A DNA stretch of 64,000 nucleotides from Amphibacillus sediminis NBRC 103570 (GCF_001552275.1 NZ_BCQW01000001.1:186001-250000); one strand, 5' to 3'; shown: positions 36,490-45,630, counted from the first letter of the stretch. The notes: a model not told the origin generated them from the letters alone. Program-made: numbers and translations.

Positions 36490-37938
36490 TTATCGGTCTG
36501 GATCCTGAGGATCTAAAAAGTCTGGTCTACGATGCATTAGCGGGATTGGTCTCCTTATCCAGACATTTAATAATGGCTTTAGTGAAAATGGAATAAATGG
36601 CCATAAATACCCAGTTTTAAATGTTTTCATCTTTGTTAAGAGCAGTAGCCATAGCGTTACACCGATAACATAACCAGGGACTTTAAATAGAGCTGTACTA
36701 ATTAATAAAAATAACCTCGCTAAACGATTGGCTAGTGATAGCTCATAGCTTGGAGTACAAAAAGTCCCCATTGCTACAATCGCAATGTATAAGACGACCT
36801 CACTAGTAAACAAGCCCACATCAACTGCTACTTCACCAATCATAATGGCAGCTACTAACCCTAATGCAGTTGCTAAAGCGGATGGTGTATGAATAGCAGC
36901 CATCCTTAACACGTCAATCCCGACCTCCGCTATTAAAAATTGACCGATTAGTGGAATACCATCGGTTTCTTTCGGTCCTAAAAAACTGAGGTAATCAGGT
37001 AAAAGCTGAGGTTCAGTCGATAATAAATAATAGAGTGGTAACAGAAATAATGCTGCTAAAACCGCAACAAAACGAACGATTCTTAAATAAGCACCTACGG
37101 CAGGCTTCTGACGGTATTCCTCCGCATGCTCAAGATGATGCCAAAACGTTGCAGGGAGAATCATAACACTTGGTGATCCGTCGACAATAAGGATGATATG
37201 CCCATCATATATATGCGAGGCCGCTGTATCAGGTCTTTCTGTATATCGAATCGTTGGATAAGGGTTCCAAAATTGACCGGCTAAATATTCTTCGATCGTT
37301 TTTTCGGCCATCGGTAAACCATCCGTTTCAATTTCCTTTAGATGCTTTTCAATTAATGCGACTTTTCCTGGATCGGCAATATCCGCTAAATAACATAAAC
37401 AGACATCTGATTTAGAACGCTTACCAATTTGCATATAGACCATCCGCAAAGATCGATCACGTATTCGTCTTCGAGTTAGGGCGGTATTAAATATAATGGT
37501 TTCAACATACCCGTCTCTTGATCCTCTGACAACACGCTCTAAATCTGGTTCCTCTGGTCCTCTAGCTGGGTATGTACGTGTATCGATTAAAATAATATGT
37601 TCGAAACCTTCAATTACTAATGCCACTGGACCGGACAAAACCTGATCAATGACTGTGTTTAAATCTTTTTCTGAATCAAGCTCAGCATACGGAATATAAG
37701 TACGCAATAATTTATTTAATCCATCCTGTTCTAAATCCTCTGGTTCTAGATTAGATAAGAAGCGCATGAGAAACATGAGTATATCATCTTTAACAAAACC
37801 ATCAACTAAAAATAAGCACATCTCTCGATTGGCATAAGTCACTTCCAACTTAACAAGATCAAAATTCTGATCGACAGCCAATTCCTTTGACAAGTAGTCA
37901 ATTTTATTATGATAGCTTGACTTTAAACTGCGTCTCAT
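36490..37938 (-). CDS. spoVAF: SpoVAF-type spore germination protein (GerA family)
   Basis: 482 residues. Soluble N-terminal GerA-A-like domain (about 1-280, with IEGFEHIILIDTRTYPARGPEEPD and SRDGYVETIIFNTALTRRRI), then four to five membrane segments (about 284-450), containing HTPSALATALGLVAAIMIGE. SpoVAF with its partner FigP forms an ion channel that amplifies germination in B. subtilis. Normally it ends the spoVA operon; here it is alone with its own terminator, between yqgQ and yqgN. Confidence 0.9.
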   Translation of the reverse strand: MRRSLKSSYHNKIDYLSKELAVDQNFDLVKLEVTYANREMCLFLVDGFVKDDILMFLMRFLSNLEPEDLEQDGLNKLLRTYIPYAELDSEKDLNTVIDQVLSGPVALVIEGFEHIILIDTRTYPARGPEEPDLERVVRGSRDGYVETIIFNTALTRRRIRDRSLRMVYMQIGKRSKSDVCLCYLADIADPGKVALIEKHLKEIETDGLPMAEKTIEEYLAGQFWNPYPTIRYTERPDTAASHIYDGHIILIVDGSPSVMILPATFWHHLEHAEEYRQKPAVGAYLRIVRFVAVLAALFLLPLYYLLSTEPQLLPDYLSFLGPKETDGIPLIGQFLIAEVGIDVLRMAAIHTPSALATALGLVAAIMIGEVAVDVGLFTSEVVLYIAIVAMGTFCTPSYELSLANRLARLFLLISTALFKVPGYVIGVTLWLLLLTKMKTFKTGYLWPFIPFSLKPLLNVWIRRPIPLMHRRPDFLDPQDPDR

Positions 37939-37963
37939 AAAATACCACCCTTTCTAAGTTAGC

Positions 37964-37991
37964 TTATACTAAACTTGTACATTCATACATA
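37964..37991 (+). promoter_or_regulatory. Sigma-E-like promoter of the 38031 gene (tentative)
   Basis: TTATACT (37964-37970) and CATACATA (37984-37991), 13 bases apart, resemble the sigma-E -35 and -10 elements; the -10 agrees well, the -35 in five of seven positions. Confidence 0.4.
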
Positions 37992-38030
37992 GATATAAAT
38001 AGGAAGCTATTCTAGATTGGGTGGGGACAA

Positions 38031-38888
38031 ATGAAGAAAAAAATTGTTATGATCAGCATATCGCTGGGATTTTGTGTATTAATGGCCTGTTGGCTTAGTT
38101 CAATGTCTGTGAACACATTGAAGTATTTCCCGATTGACCCTGAGACAAAGTTTACGACTGCGCAAACGGACTTAGTCTTAAAAGAACTTGAAAATCAAAC
38201 CGTGTTAAGCTGGATAGTCGAATCTAATCTTGAAAAGCCAGCATATTTAAGACAAGATGTAAGTTTACTGTTTGAAAATGGACAACTTAAAGGTATTCAA
38301 TCAAAATGGATTCAAGATGAACAAAAAATAGTCCAGGAAGCCAGTTTAGCATTGAAGGATAGTCAACTTTACCAGACAATTAGTTATCATTATGCTGAAT
38401 TACACGGCGAATCAAATGATATTAAAAGCATTAATAAAATGACAACGAATTTTCTTTATATCATTGATGACACCTTTCGACCGGCTTACGCGTTTAAAAA
38501 CCCGAGCACACCTCGTCAAGAGCATTGGGTAGAAACGCTTCAACAAATGACTAATCAACAATTGGATTATCATTGGACAGAGCTGATTAATCATTTTAAC
38601 ATTGATAGAAAGCAATATCTTGAAATACCGTTAATTGAGTTAAGCGATTATGCAGAAAAGCCTTTACTCGATCTTGATCAAGCCAGACAAAATCGAGTTA
38701 TCGCACAGTTATGGGAGGGATTGTACCAAAATTATATCCTGCCTTTTAAAGTGGCCCAAAAAGTTGAGCATAGTTTAATGCCTTTAATTCTCGTATCCAA
38801 GCAGAGCGATCATTTAATCGTTGTCTATGAAGATCTAGAAGGTAATAAAAAACAATTAATCCAGCGAATAGCTAATGAGGGTAGCTAA
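38031..38888 (+). CDS. Unrecognised exported protein, probable lipoprotein
   Basis: 285 residues that I do not recognise. The N-terminus MKKKIVMISISLGFCVLMAC has a basic start, a hydrophobic core and a lipobox-like LMAC ending at C20, so a lipid-anchored extracellular or intermembrane protein is likely; a plain membrane anchor is the alternative. The rest is soluble and polar, with no repeats and only one other Cys. GGTGGGGAC precedes the ATG. It is divergent from spoVAF and behind a sigma-E-like promoter, so a role in sporulation or germination is possible but is inference only. Confidence 0.7.
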   Translation: MKKKIVMISISLGFCVLMACWLSSMSVNTLKYFPIDPETKFTTAQTDLVLKELENQTVLSWIVESNLEKPAYLRQDVSLLFENGQLKGIQSKWIQDEQKIVQEASLALKDSQLYQTISYHYAELHGESNDIKSINKMTTNFLYIIDDTFRPAYAFKNPSTPRQEHWVETLQQMTNQQLDYHWTELINHFNIDRKQYLEIPLIELSDYAEKPLLDLDQARQNRVIAQLWEGLYQNYILPFKVAQKVEHSLMPLILVSKQSDHLIVVYEDLEGNKKQLIQRIANEGS

Positions 38889-38891
38889 GTG

Positions 38892-39449
38892 TTATAAAGT
38901 TTCAGCAACAATTAAATGATCAACCGGCTGATCAAATCGTTCTGTCGGAATATGCTCAATTATCTGTCCTCTCCAGGACAAAGCTAGCGTTACTTTATCA
39001 TATTGAGCTAGATAGCGATCATAGTATCCACCTCCATAACCAATTCGATAATGATTATGGTCGAAGACAAGTCCTGGAACAATCAATAAATCAAGCTGGT
39101 GAGGAAGAGCAAGTGTTGTTCGAGTTTGAATCGGTTCAATCAATTGAAAAAACTGTCGGGCTAAATCAGCTTCTGATTGAATATAGTAAAAATCTAATTG
39201 TTTGTCCTTTGGTCGACATTTTGGTGCAGCTACTTTTTTGTTTGAACGCCATGCCTGCTCGATGATTGGCCATGTCTGCCACTCGTGGCTCTGGGCAATC
39301 GTTATCCCGATTGACTTTGCTTGTTGCCAAACAGGATGTTGATAGAGCTCATTTTGAAGCTCCTGGTTAATCAACAAGCGTTTAGCATCATCCAGTTGCT
39401 TAAGTTGTTGTAAATAATGTTCTCTTAACTCTTTTTTAGAAGTATTCAA
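38892..39449 (-). CDS. yqgN: 5-formyltetrahydrofolate cyclo-ligase (YqgN)
   Basis: 185 residues. N-terminal basic helix (KKELREHYLQQL), central VAAPKCRPKDKQLDFY and C-terminal nucleotide-binding signature YRIGYGGGYYDRYLAQYDKV (about 136-155). Converts 5-formyl-THF to 5,10-methenyl-THF with ATP. It converges on the 38031 gene with 3 bases between the stops. Upstream lie a B repeat and rpmG, its usual neighbour. Confidence 0.94.
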   Translation of the reverse strand: MNTSKKELREHYLQQLKQLDDAKRLLINQELQNELYQHPVWQQAKSIGITIAQSHEWQTWPIIEQAWRSNKKVAAPKCRPKDKQLDFYYIQSEADLARQFFQLIEPIQTRTTLALPHQLDLLIVPGLVFDHNHYRIGYGGGYYDRYLAQYDKVTLALSWRGQIIEHIPTERFDQPVDHLIVAETL

Positions 39450-39690
39450 ACAGCTACCCCCTTTATTTCCGTATTCTAGTTAAGCCAAAATTTCGATATT
39501 TTATTATAATTTGTCTTTGGCTGCTCATGTCCTAAACAAGAAACTAAATTTGAGCAAATAAACAACTCATTCAAAGAAAATTTCACGCACGAACGTGTTA
39601 TCGATAACAGCCAAATCAATGTCGCTACAATAACGCTAGGCTAAATGTCCTATTCTATATACCTTTCAAACTGCCAGTTTAATGAAAGCT
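39450..39690. other. Spacer without recognised feature
   Basis: AT-rich DNA upstream of yqgN before repeat B3; no reading frame or strong hairpin seen. The yqgN promoter is expected here but none is convincing. Confidence 0.4.
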
Positions 39691-39850
39691 AATCAAATCT
39701 ACCTTGTCGTATTTGCGTTTTTACAAGCTTTTTTAAAATTCCCCCTCAGAAAATCTGTGGCATCCGTCGGTGCCTTCAACTTTTCGCGGGTTTGTCCCCC
39801 CATTAAATAGGATACCTCTCCACTTTAGAAGTGGGAGACTTGAAGTTAAA
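39691..39850 (+). repeat. Family B repeat, copy B3 (degenerate)
   Basis: Diverged copy: AATCAAATCTACC, GCATCCGTCGG, AATAGGATACC and CTTTAGAAGTGGGAGACTT are recognisable, but the TCGAGC hairpin is eroded. Confidence 0.75.
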
Positions 39851-39857
39851 TAATATG

Positions 39858-39893
39858 AAAAAACTCTCATCTAATAAATTAAGATAAGAGTTT
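39858..39893 (-). terminator. Terminator of rpmG
   Basis: Minus strand ACTCTTATCT and AGATGAGAGT stem with TTTTTTC after it, 8 bases beyond the rpmG stop. Confidence 0.82.
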
Positions 39894-39901
39894 TATTTGA
39901 A

Positions 39902-40051
39902 TTATTTTGTTTCACGGTGTAACGTATGTCTTCTTAAACGTGGACTATATTTTTTTAATTCAATACGTTCTGGATTTGTACGTTTGTTTTTTGTTGTAAT
40001 ATAATTGCGATCACCAGTTTCAGTGCACGCAAGTGTGATATTTACACGCAT
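39902..40051 (-). CDS. rpmG: 50S ribosomal protein L33, zinc-independent (C-minus) form
   Basis: 49 residues, complete length for L33: begins [20 protein letters not shown] and ends HTLHRETK. Of the four zinc cysteines only C9 is left (TETGD instead of TECGD, KYSPRL instead of KYCPxx), so this is the C-minus paralogue that does not bind Zn. Such forms replace the zinc-binding version in zinc shortage in several bacteria. The gene sits between yqgN and a membrane protein, the rpmGA location of B. subtilis. GGAGGGAT is the ribosome site. Confidence 0.94.
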   Translation of the reverse strand: MRVNITLACTETGDRNYITTKNKRTNPERIELKKYSPRLRRHTLHRETK

Positions 40052-40229
40052 GTTTATCCCTCCAAACTTTTCAACAATCATTTAATAAATCTAAACACTA
40101 TTTCAGACTTATCTATATTACCAAACAAAGCGGCTTTTTTCAAGTCAAGTATTCAGCAATTTTTCTGCATCCATTTTCCTATCAAAAAAAATATGTTATA
40201 ACTATAACATATAGATCGGGGGAATGAAT

Positions 40230-40568
40230 GTGATATATACGATTGTGGCACTTCTTGTTGTAGGGATAGTTTTACTGATTATCTCCTTTTTCAGTCAAGA
40301 TAAGTTTAAACAAATTGAGAACCAAATCGAGCAATTATCTTTGTCAACTTTACAAGATAGCTATCAAACAAAGAAAAAATTAAAAGTCTTAGAAGAGGAA
40401 TTATTACCTAATCAAATTGATTTTGGCGATTTTAAAAAGAAATCATCACCTATTTTTGACCGAGTAGAAAGTATGTATGAAGAGGGTTATAGCATTGCTC
40501 AAATAAGTCAAGCTACTCAACTAAGCGAATACGATGTAGAAATGCTGATTAACCAGCTTTCTAATTAG
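40230..40568 (+). CDS. DUF6115-like membrane-anchored protein
   Basis: 112 residues from the GTG at 40230, 7 bases after GGGGGA; an in-frame ATG at 40224 abuts that site. One N-terminal membrane segment (about 2-22, [18 protein letters not shown]), a charged coiled-coil-prone middle, and a C-terminal helix-turn-helix-like stretch [20 protein letters not shown] (about 82-101). This layout resembles DUF6115/SwrB-type proteins, but the assignment is tentative. Followed by the next gene after 18 bases. Confidence 0.65.
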   Translation: MIYTIVALLVVGIVLLIISFFSQDKFKQIENQIEQLSLSTLQDSYQTKKKLKVLEEELLPNQIDFGDFKKKSSPIFDRVESMYEEGYSIAQISQATQLSEYDVEMLINQLSN

Positions 40569-40586
40569 CAGATAAGAGGGATAAAA

Positions 40587-41057
40587 TTGAAACAACCGAT
40601 TAGACATTTTGCCTTAGGTGTATTAACAGCAACGATAATATTAGCGTTTCAATATATTTATTTTAATACAGAAGACGATGTTAAGCTAGAAAAAAGCGAA
40701 CCAAGTGAACAAGAAATGATCGATGCGCTTGAGCAGTTAGGTTACTTTATCTCACTTGAAGAACCCATTTATAACGAAAGCACCGAAGCAACGAGTGATA
40801 ATGAAGCAGACAGTGAAAATGATCAAGGTATCAGTTCAGCAGATATTTATCAATTTACCTTAACGATTAGACCAGGGATGACCATTACGCAAGTGGCAGA
40901 TTTTTTAATCATGGCTAATCTGATTGATAGCCATGAACAATTTGCAGATTACCTAGCAGAAAACGGCTATGACCGCAATATTCAGATAGGACAATTTCAA
41001 TTAGCGAGTGACATGTCTCTTGATGAGATTGTAGAAACCATCGCAGTGCGTGAATAA
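40587..41057 (+). CDS. Membrane-anchored protein with MltG (YceG) N-terminal-like domain
   Basis: 156 residues from a TTG start after GAGGG. A membrane segment (about 8-24) is followed by an acidic, low-complexity linker (about 29-85, rich in Glu/Ser/Asp) and a terminal domain FTLTIRPGMTITQVADFLIM ... YLAENGY resembling the LysM-like part of MltG. The catalytic MltG domain is missing. Similar short YceG-like proteins occur in bacilli without a known function. It may form a pair with the 40230 gene. Confidence 0.65.
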   Translation: MKQPIRHFALGVLTATIILAFQYIYFNTEDDVKLEKSEPSEQEMIDALEQLGYFISLEEPIYNESTEATSDNEADSENDQGISSADIYQFTLTIRPGMTITQVADFLIMANLIDSHEQFADYLAENGYDRNIQIGQFQLASDMSLDEIVETIAVRE

Positions 41058-41165
41058 ATAAGTAACCTTCTCTTTAACTAAATGACTGGGGTCAAAACAA
41101 AACACTTTATATAAGGGTGTTATTTCGCTAGTAAAATACATTTTGCTTATGCTATATTTATCCGT

Positions 41166-41217
41166 TAAAAAAACCGAAAGTAACTAAAGCCACTAGTTAT
41201 TTTCGGTTTCTCTTTTC
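41166..41217. terminator. Bidirectional terminator between the 40587 gene and pbpA
   Basis: AACCGAAAGTAACTA and TAGTTATTTTCGGTT stem with T-tracts on both sides (TCTTTTC on plus, TTTTTTAAC on minus). Confidence 0.85.
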
Positions 41218-41267
41218 TTTGTTTACTTTTGACATAACTTTTGATAAAAAATTGAAACTTCACTTTT

Positions 41268-43400
41268 TTAATCGTTTTCGTCTATATTATTCGCCATATC
41301 ATCAATGGCATTTTCGTCAATACCCGCTTTATCACGTGCTTCTTTCATCTCAAAATAGGTATTAATCAAACGGTTACCAATATTGTGATGGATTCCGCTA
41401 TGGTTATTTCCTATTCCTGCTTTTGGAACTACAACCGCAAAAGCAATCTCGGGTTCATCGTATGGTGCATAGCCAACTAGAGTTAAATTATTGGTTTGTT
41501 GTTGTACACCATTAACATAGAAATGGTTTTGTGCTGTCCCTGTCTTAACTGCGACATTATATGGATTACTCGCCCAGTGACCACTCCCGGTTCCATTTGT
41601 AGCAACCTGTCGAAAACCATCCTGTACGCGTTTGATTAGGTGTTCATCCATATCAATTCGATTAAGAACCTCTGGACCATAGCTCTCTAGTACAGGTCCT
41701 AAGCTTTCTTTATTGCCATTGGCTTGACGAATTTCCTTAACTATTCGTGGACGAATTCGGTAGCCATCGTTTGCTATCGTTGAAACATATTGTGCCAGTT
41801 GTAAGGTCGTATAGGTATCATACTGCCCAATCGCAAAGTCAAGTAGTAAACCACCGTCTTGAACATTGCTACCAACCGCCCCTGTTTCTTCAAAAGGCAA
41901 ATCGATCCCGGTTTTAGAACCGAGTCCAAATTGATTAAAGTAATTACGCATAATTTGAAAACCCTCTGAGTTAAAGTTACGTAGCGGTTCATTCTCACGA
42001 TAGGTCGCTCCAGCAATGCGCATTGCAATTTCAAACATATAAACATTCGAGGATTGCTCGATGGCTTTTAAGTCATTGATACTGCCCATGGTTCTCCATG
42101 AACTTTTTGTAGGTGTGCCTGCTATTTTAATGGGGCGATCCAGTATATAGGTACCTGGCGCAACCACCCCTGTTTGATAACCCGTTAGCATCGTCGCACC
42201 CTTGATCGCTGACCCTGGAATATGCGCATCATAAATAACACGGTGTGGCTGGATGACATATTCGTTCTCTTTACGATCGTAATGAGCTGCTGATAAGGCA
42301 AGTACATCGCCAGTCTTAGGGTCTAAGACTGCAACGATCGCATCCTCCATATATTTATTTTCACTAGGGTTCTGACTAATATATTTCTTTAATTCATCGA
42401 GCACAATTTGATCGACCTCCTGTTGAAATTCGATATCAACAGTTAAAATCAGATCATTACCACTTTTCCCTTCAATTACCGTTTCAGATCCAATGATATC
42501 ACCATTGTTGTTGGTTGTATATTGAATAACTTCCTTTTGCCCACGTAGAAAGCTCTCATATTGTTGTTCTAAACCACTAATCCCGACTCGGTCATTCCGA
42601 CTGTAACCTAGACTAAGGTAATAATCTTGGTATTCTTTTGGAATCCCACGATCAGAAGATGTGATACTACCTAGAAAAGTTGCGAAGGTACTACCATATA
42701 ACGAGACTCGGTTCCAATCAATTTTTGCATCAATGCCAGGTAATTGGGCAAGATTTTCTGAAATCAAGGCATACTCCGTCTCTGTTACCCCCTCATTTTT
42801 AATCGTGTGTGGGGATAGCTCATAAGCTTGATCCAGCTCTTTCTTAATGGCCACAACATTTAATAGATCAGGGTCATCCCAATCATAGATATTATAATCC
42901 TCTTCAGTAATATAATCTAACATCTTTTGGTATTGTTCACCAGAAGTAAGCTCTTTATCTTCATTGGTTAGACGATCCTCTGCTTCTTTCAGATGCTTTT
43001 TCCCCTTAACCAACCAATATTCCTTCATATCACGCTCTTTAACCATCGACTCCAGTTCCTCAAAATCATCAGACATTGTAAGCATTCCGGCTAACTTCTC
43101 AGCTAATTCTAATCGTTTGCTAGCTGTGTCACCATTTTTGGGTGGTGTGTACGTGATCGACCGCTCCGGTTCATTATCTAAAAGTAATTTACCATAGCGA
43201 TCATACATTAAACCTCTTGGTACTGCGATCGACGCTCGCGTATTTTCAGTTTGATTGACCCGTTCTCGCGCTTCCTCCCCATTCAATATTTGAACAACAC
43301 CTAGCTGTAAGATTAATAGTGAAAATAGTAGAAATACAAATAGGAATAATATATTTAGGCGTACAGGTAGCTGAGCCCTTTTTTTATTCTTGTCCGCCAT
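41268..43400 (-). CDS. pbpA: Penicillin-binding protein 2A (class B transpeptidase)
   Basis: 710 residues. Cytoplasmic tail, one membrane segment (about 12-33), a PBP dimerisation domain (about 55-310) and a transpeptidase domain (about 350-690). Catalytic motifs are SAIK (within HIPGSAIKGAT), SSN (EQSSNVYM) and KTG (VAVKTGTAQ). B. subtilis PBP2a is required with PbpH for lateral wall growth of rods. Its C-terminus is acidic (DNIDEND). It shares a terminator with the convergent 40587 gene. Confidence 0.95.
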   Translation of the reverse strand: MADKNKKRAQLPVRLNILFLFVFLLFSLLILQLGVVQILNGEEARERVNQTENTRASIAVPRGLMYDRYGKLLLDNEPERSITYTPPKNGDTASKRLELAEKLAGMLTMSDDFEELESMVKERDMKEYWLVKGKKHLKEAEDRLTNEDKELTSGEQYQKMLDYITEEDYNIYDWDDPDLLNVVAIKKELDQAYELSPHTIKNEGVTETEYALISENLAQLPGIDAKIDWNRVSLYGSTFATFLGSITSSDRGIPKEYQDYYLSLGYSRNDRVGISGLEQQYESFLRGQKEVIQYTTNNNGDIIGSETVIEGKSGNDLILTVDIEFQQEVDQIVLDELKKYISQNPSENKYMEDAIVAVLDPKTGDVLALSAAHYDRKENEYVIQPHRVIYDAHIPGSAIKGATMLTGYQTGVVAPGTYILDRPIKIAGTPTKSSWRTMGSINDLKAIEQSSNVYMFEIAMRIAGATYRENEPLRNFNSEGFQIMRNYFNQFGLGSKTGIDLPFEETGAVGSNVQDGGLLLDFAIGQYDTYTTLQLAQYVSTIANDGYRIRPRIVKEIRQANGNKESLGPVLESYGPEVLNRIDMDEHLIKRVQDGFRQVATNGTGSGHWASNPYNVAVKTGTAQNHFYVNGVQQQTNNLTLVGYAPYDEPEIAFAVVVPKAGIGNNHSGIHHNIGNRLINTYFEMKEARDKAGIDENAIDDMANNIDEND

Positions 43401-43565
43401 TGTGTTCTCCCCTTTTTACTTTGCTGGCTTTATTATAGCATGAATTCCTTTCTTAATGATAGCCATATAACAGCTCTAAAAAAAATTCCTTACAATCTTC
43501 GAATTCCTTTAACATCTTATTGTCGAATAGAGATGGCAAGCATTGATTCACAATTAAATACCAAC

Positions 43566-43594
43566 AAAAAATCCAAGTCAATCTGACTTGGATT
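43566..43594 (-). terminator. Terminator of sodA
   Basis: Minus strand AATCCAAGTCA, loop, TGACTTGGATT, then TTTTTGTTGG; 15 bases after the stop. Confidence 0.85.
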
Positions 43595-43609
43595 TTATAA
43601 ATAAATGTA

Positions 43610-44221
43610 CTATTTGGCGGCTGTGTAAAGCTCAGAAACCTTATTCCAATCCACGACATTCCAGAAAGCTGAAATATAGTCAGGACGTTTATTTTGATAC
43701 TTTAAGTAGTAAGCATGCTCCCATACATCTAAACCTAATATTGGTGTTTGTCCTTCCATGATCGGCGTATCTTGATTAGGGGTGCTTGTAATAGCCAATT
43801 CTCCATTGTCAACAATTAGCCATGCCCAACCAGAACCGAAACGATTCGCTGCAGCTGTAGCGAATTCCTCTTTAAATGCATCAAAGCTACCAAATTTAGC
43901 TTTAATTGCATCAGCCAATGCTCCAGTAGGCTCTCCTCCACCATTCGGTGATAAAAGTGTCCAGAATAGGCTATGGTTAGCGTGACCACCACCATTATTT
44001 CGAACAGCAGTTTGAATATCTGCAGGCAGCTTAGTTAGATCAGCTAATAGCTCCTCCAATGAAAGATTTGCAAGGTCTGCGTGCCCTTCCAATGCAGCAT
44101 TTAATTTAGTGACATACGTATTGTGGTGCTTCGTATGGTGAATGTTCATGGTTTCCTTATCAATGTAAGGCTCCAATGCATCATAAGCATAAGGTAATTC
44201 TGGCAACTCAAATTTTCCCAT
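43610..44221 (-). CDS. sodA: Superoxide dismutase (Mn/Fe)
   Basis: 203 residues. N-terminal hairpin domain with [12 protein letters not shown] (first metal His), [13 protein letters not shown] (second His), and C-terminal [19 protein letters not shown] with Asp and His ligands. The GGGHANH sequence and Gln in TPNQDTP agree with Mn-type enzymes of bacilli. Detoxifies superoxide in the cytosol. AAAGGAGG precedes the ATG. It lies between pbpA and the DksA-like gene; B. subtilis sodA is also near pbpA. Confidence 0.96.
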   Translation of the reverse strand: MGKFELPELPYAYDALEPYIDKETMNIHHTKHHNTYVTKLNAALEGHADLANLSLEELLADLTKLPADIQTAVRNNGGGHANHSLFWTLLSPNGGGEPTGALADAIKAKFGSFDAFKEEFATAAANRFGSGWAWLIVDNGELAITSTPNQDTPIMEGQTPILGLDVWEHAYYLKYQNKRPDYISAFWNVVDWNKVSELYTAAK

Positions 44222-44377
44222 AATAAATAGCCTCCTTTTAAATTCCTATTCGAAAGTTCACAAAATGTTCACTTTCATTATAAGTTTTACTTTAGCAAAA
44301 TACTCCTCAACTAGCAAATTTTTTGCTTAACTATTTTTTATATTCACCAAATTAACTAGGCTTAAACATGTAAATAA

Positions 44378-44944
44378 TTAATCCTGATTATTTTTTTTTC
44401 CGTAGCGATCCATATGATCTTCACTTTCCAATGTGGTATTACCCTCCAACATCTCGTTATAATCATCATGATCACCGATAAAGTCAGAAGGGGTCTCTGA
44501 TGTGCCATAGCGCTCCAAAATTCGCCAGCTATCCACATCATCGTTTTCTAATGAACTATACGAATAATCGATCGTCGTCTCACGATCATTCCTCTTAGCG
44601 TGCTCAACGCATACATTTGTAGTCGGTAATGCTCGTAATCGTTCTGGATCTATCGTTTTCCCACAGACGTCACACTGGCCGTACTCATTTTTAGCGATTG
44701 CTGCTAAAGCTTGGTTAATATGATTCAGCTCTTCTTGTTCATGTCTGGCTAAGGCAATATCTTTTTCCCGTTCAAATAACTCTGATCCTTGATCTGCCGG
44801 ATGGTTATCATAATTTGACAACTCCGTTGATTGTTCAGTCTCTGCTTGTGATTGAAACATTTGCTGACGTCTTTCGATAATTTCCTTTTTCCTGGTTATC
44901 AATTGATCTTCAATATCTTTTAATAAGGCTGGGTCAAGCATCAT
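44378..44944 (-). CDS. YteA-like DksA/TraR-family protein
   Basis: 188 residues. N-terminal coiled coil (about 5-80, KEIIERRQQMFQSQAETEQS) and a DksA/TraR zinc finger YGQCDVCGKTIDPERLRALP. Two Cys (CDVC) are followed by a CVEH pair in which the fourth Cys is His. The acidic tail (DVDSWRILERYGTSETPSDF) is typical of YteA/YlyA-type proteins of spore formers. DksA relatives bind RNA polymerase; YteA function is not known. GGAGGAT precedes tandem ATGs. Confidence 0.85.
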   Translation of the reverse strand: MMLDPALLKDIEDQLITRKKEIIERRQQMFQSQAETEQSTELSNYDNHPADQGSELFEREKDIALARHEQEELNHINQALAAIAKNEYGQCDVCGKTIDPERLRALPTTNVCVEHAKRNDRETTIDYSYSSLENDDVDSWRILERYGTSETPSDFIGDHDDYNEMLEGNTTLESEDHMDRYGKKNNQD

Positions 44945-45196
44945 TTATCCTCCTAATTAGCATAGCATATATAACATTTATGCTATTATCATTCCTCAAT
45001 CACCACCAGACTAAACAAAAAAAGTAAACTTGATCCAAAGCCTTTCTGTTTGTCAATTATTACGTTACTATAATTAAGATTTTTCCTATTAAGTGAAGGT
45101 ATTAAGTTTTACTGATTGGTAAAAGACGATATGATCTCTTGCTTCCAACAGGTTACAGTCACTAGAACACAGATCCAGTCTCCCTGATATAAGCAT
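44945..45196. other. Spacer without recognised feature
   Basis: AT-rich interval between the DksA-like gene and the tRNA terminator; nothing supported. Confidence 0.4.
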
Positions 45197-45225
45197 AAAA
45201 AAACAAGCACTAACCTAGGCTTGTT
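45197..45225 (-). terminator. Terminator of the tRNA operon
   Basis: Minus strand AACAAGC and GCTTGTT stem followed by TTTTTTATG, 9 bases after tRNA-Phe. Confidence 0.8.
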
Positions 45226-45233
45226 TTAAAAAG

Positions 45234-45306
<73 letters not shown>

Positions 45307-45351
45307 TTGATTTAATATACTGTTCTTTCCTACACGTACAATATATATGTA

Positions 45352-45444
45352 TGGCGGAGGAGGAGGGATTCGAACCCCCGCGGGCCGTGAAGCCCCTGTC
45401 GGTTTTCAAGACCGATCCCTTCAGCCGGACTTGGGTACTCCTCC
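45352..45444 (-). tRNA. tRNA-Ser (TGA)
   Basis: 93 nt with a long variable arm, acceptor GGAGGAG/CTCCTCC, anticodon loop CTTGAAA (TGA) and encoded CCA. Confidence 0.97.
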
Positions 45445-45453
45445 GTAAATAAA

Positions 45454-45530
45454 TGGTGGACCCTGCAGGACTCGAACCTGCGACCGATCGGTTATGAGCC
45501 GATAGCTCTAACCAACTGAGCTAAGGGTCC
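45454..45530 (-). tRNA. tRNA with CAT anticodon, probably tRNA-Ile2 (lysidine)
   Basis: 77 nt, acceptor GGACCCT/AGGGTCC, anticodon loop CTCATAA, CCA encoded. The cluster already has an elongator Met tRNA of the usual sequence (45631), and the GGACC acceptor resembles bacillar tRNA-Ile(CAU). TilS modification would decide the identity; Met is the alternative. Confidence 0.7.
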
Positions 45531-45533
45531 TTA

Positions 45534-45610
45534 TGGGGCGACCGGTGGGGATCGAACCCACGCATGTCGGAACCACAATCCGATGTGTTAACCACTTCAC
45601 CACGACCGCC
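45534..45610 (-). tRNA. tRNA-His (GTG)
   Basis: Anticodon loop TTGTGGT, acceptor GCGGTCG/CGGTCGC with the extra G-1 opposite C73, and encoded CCA; G-1:C73 is the histidine identity element. Confidence 0.97.
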
Positions 45611-45630
45611 ATAAGATATAATTTGAAAAA

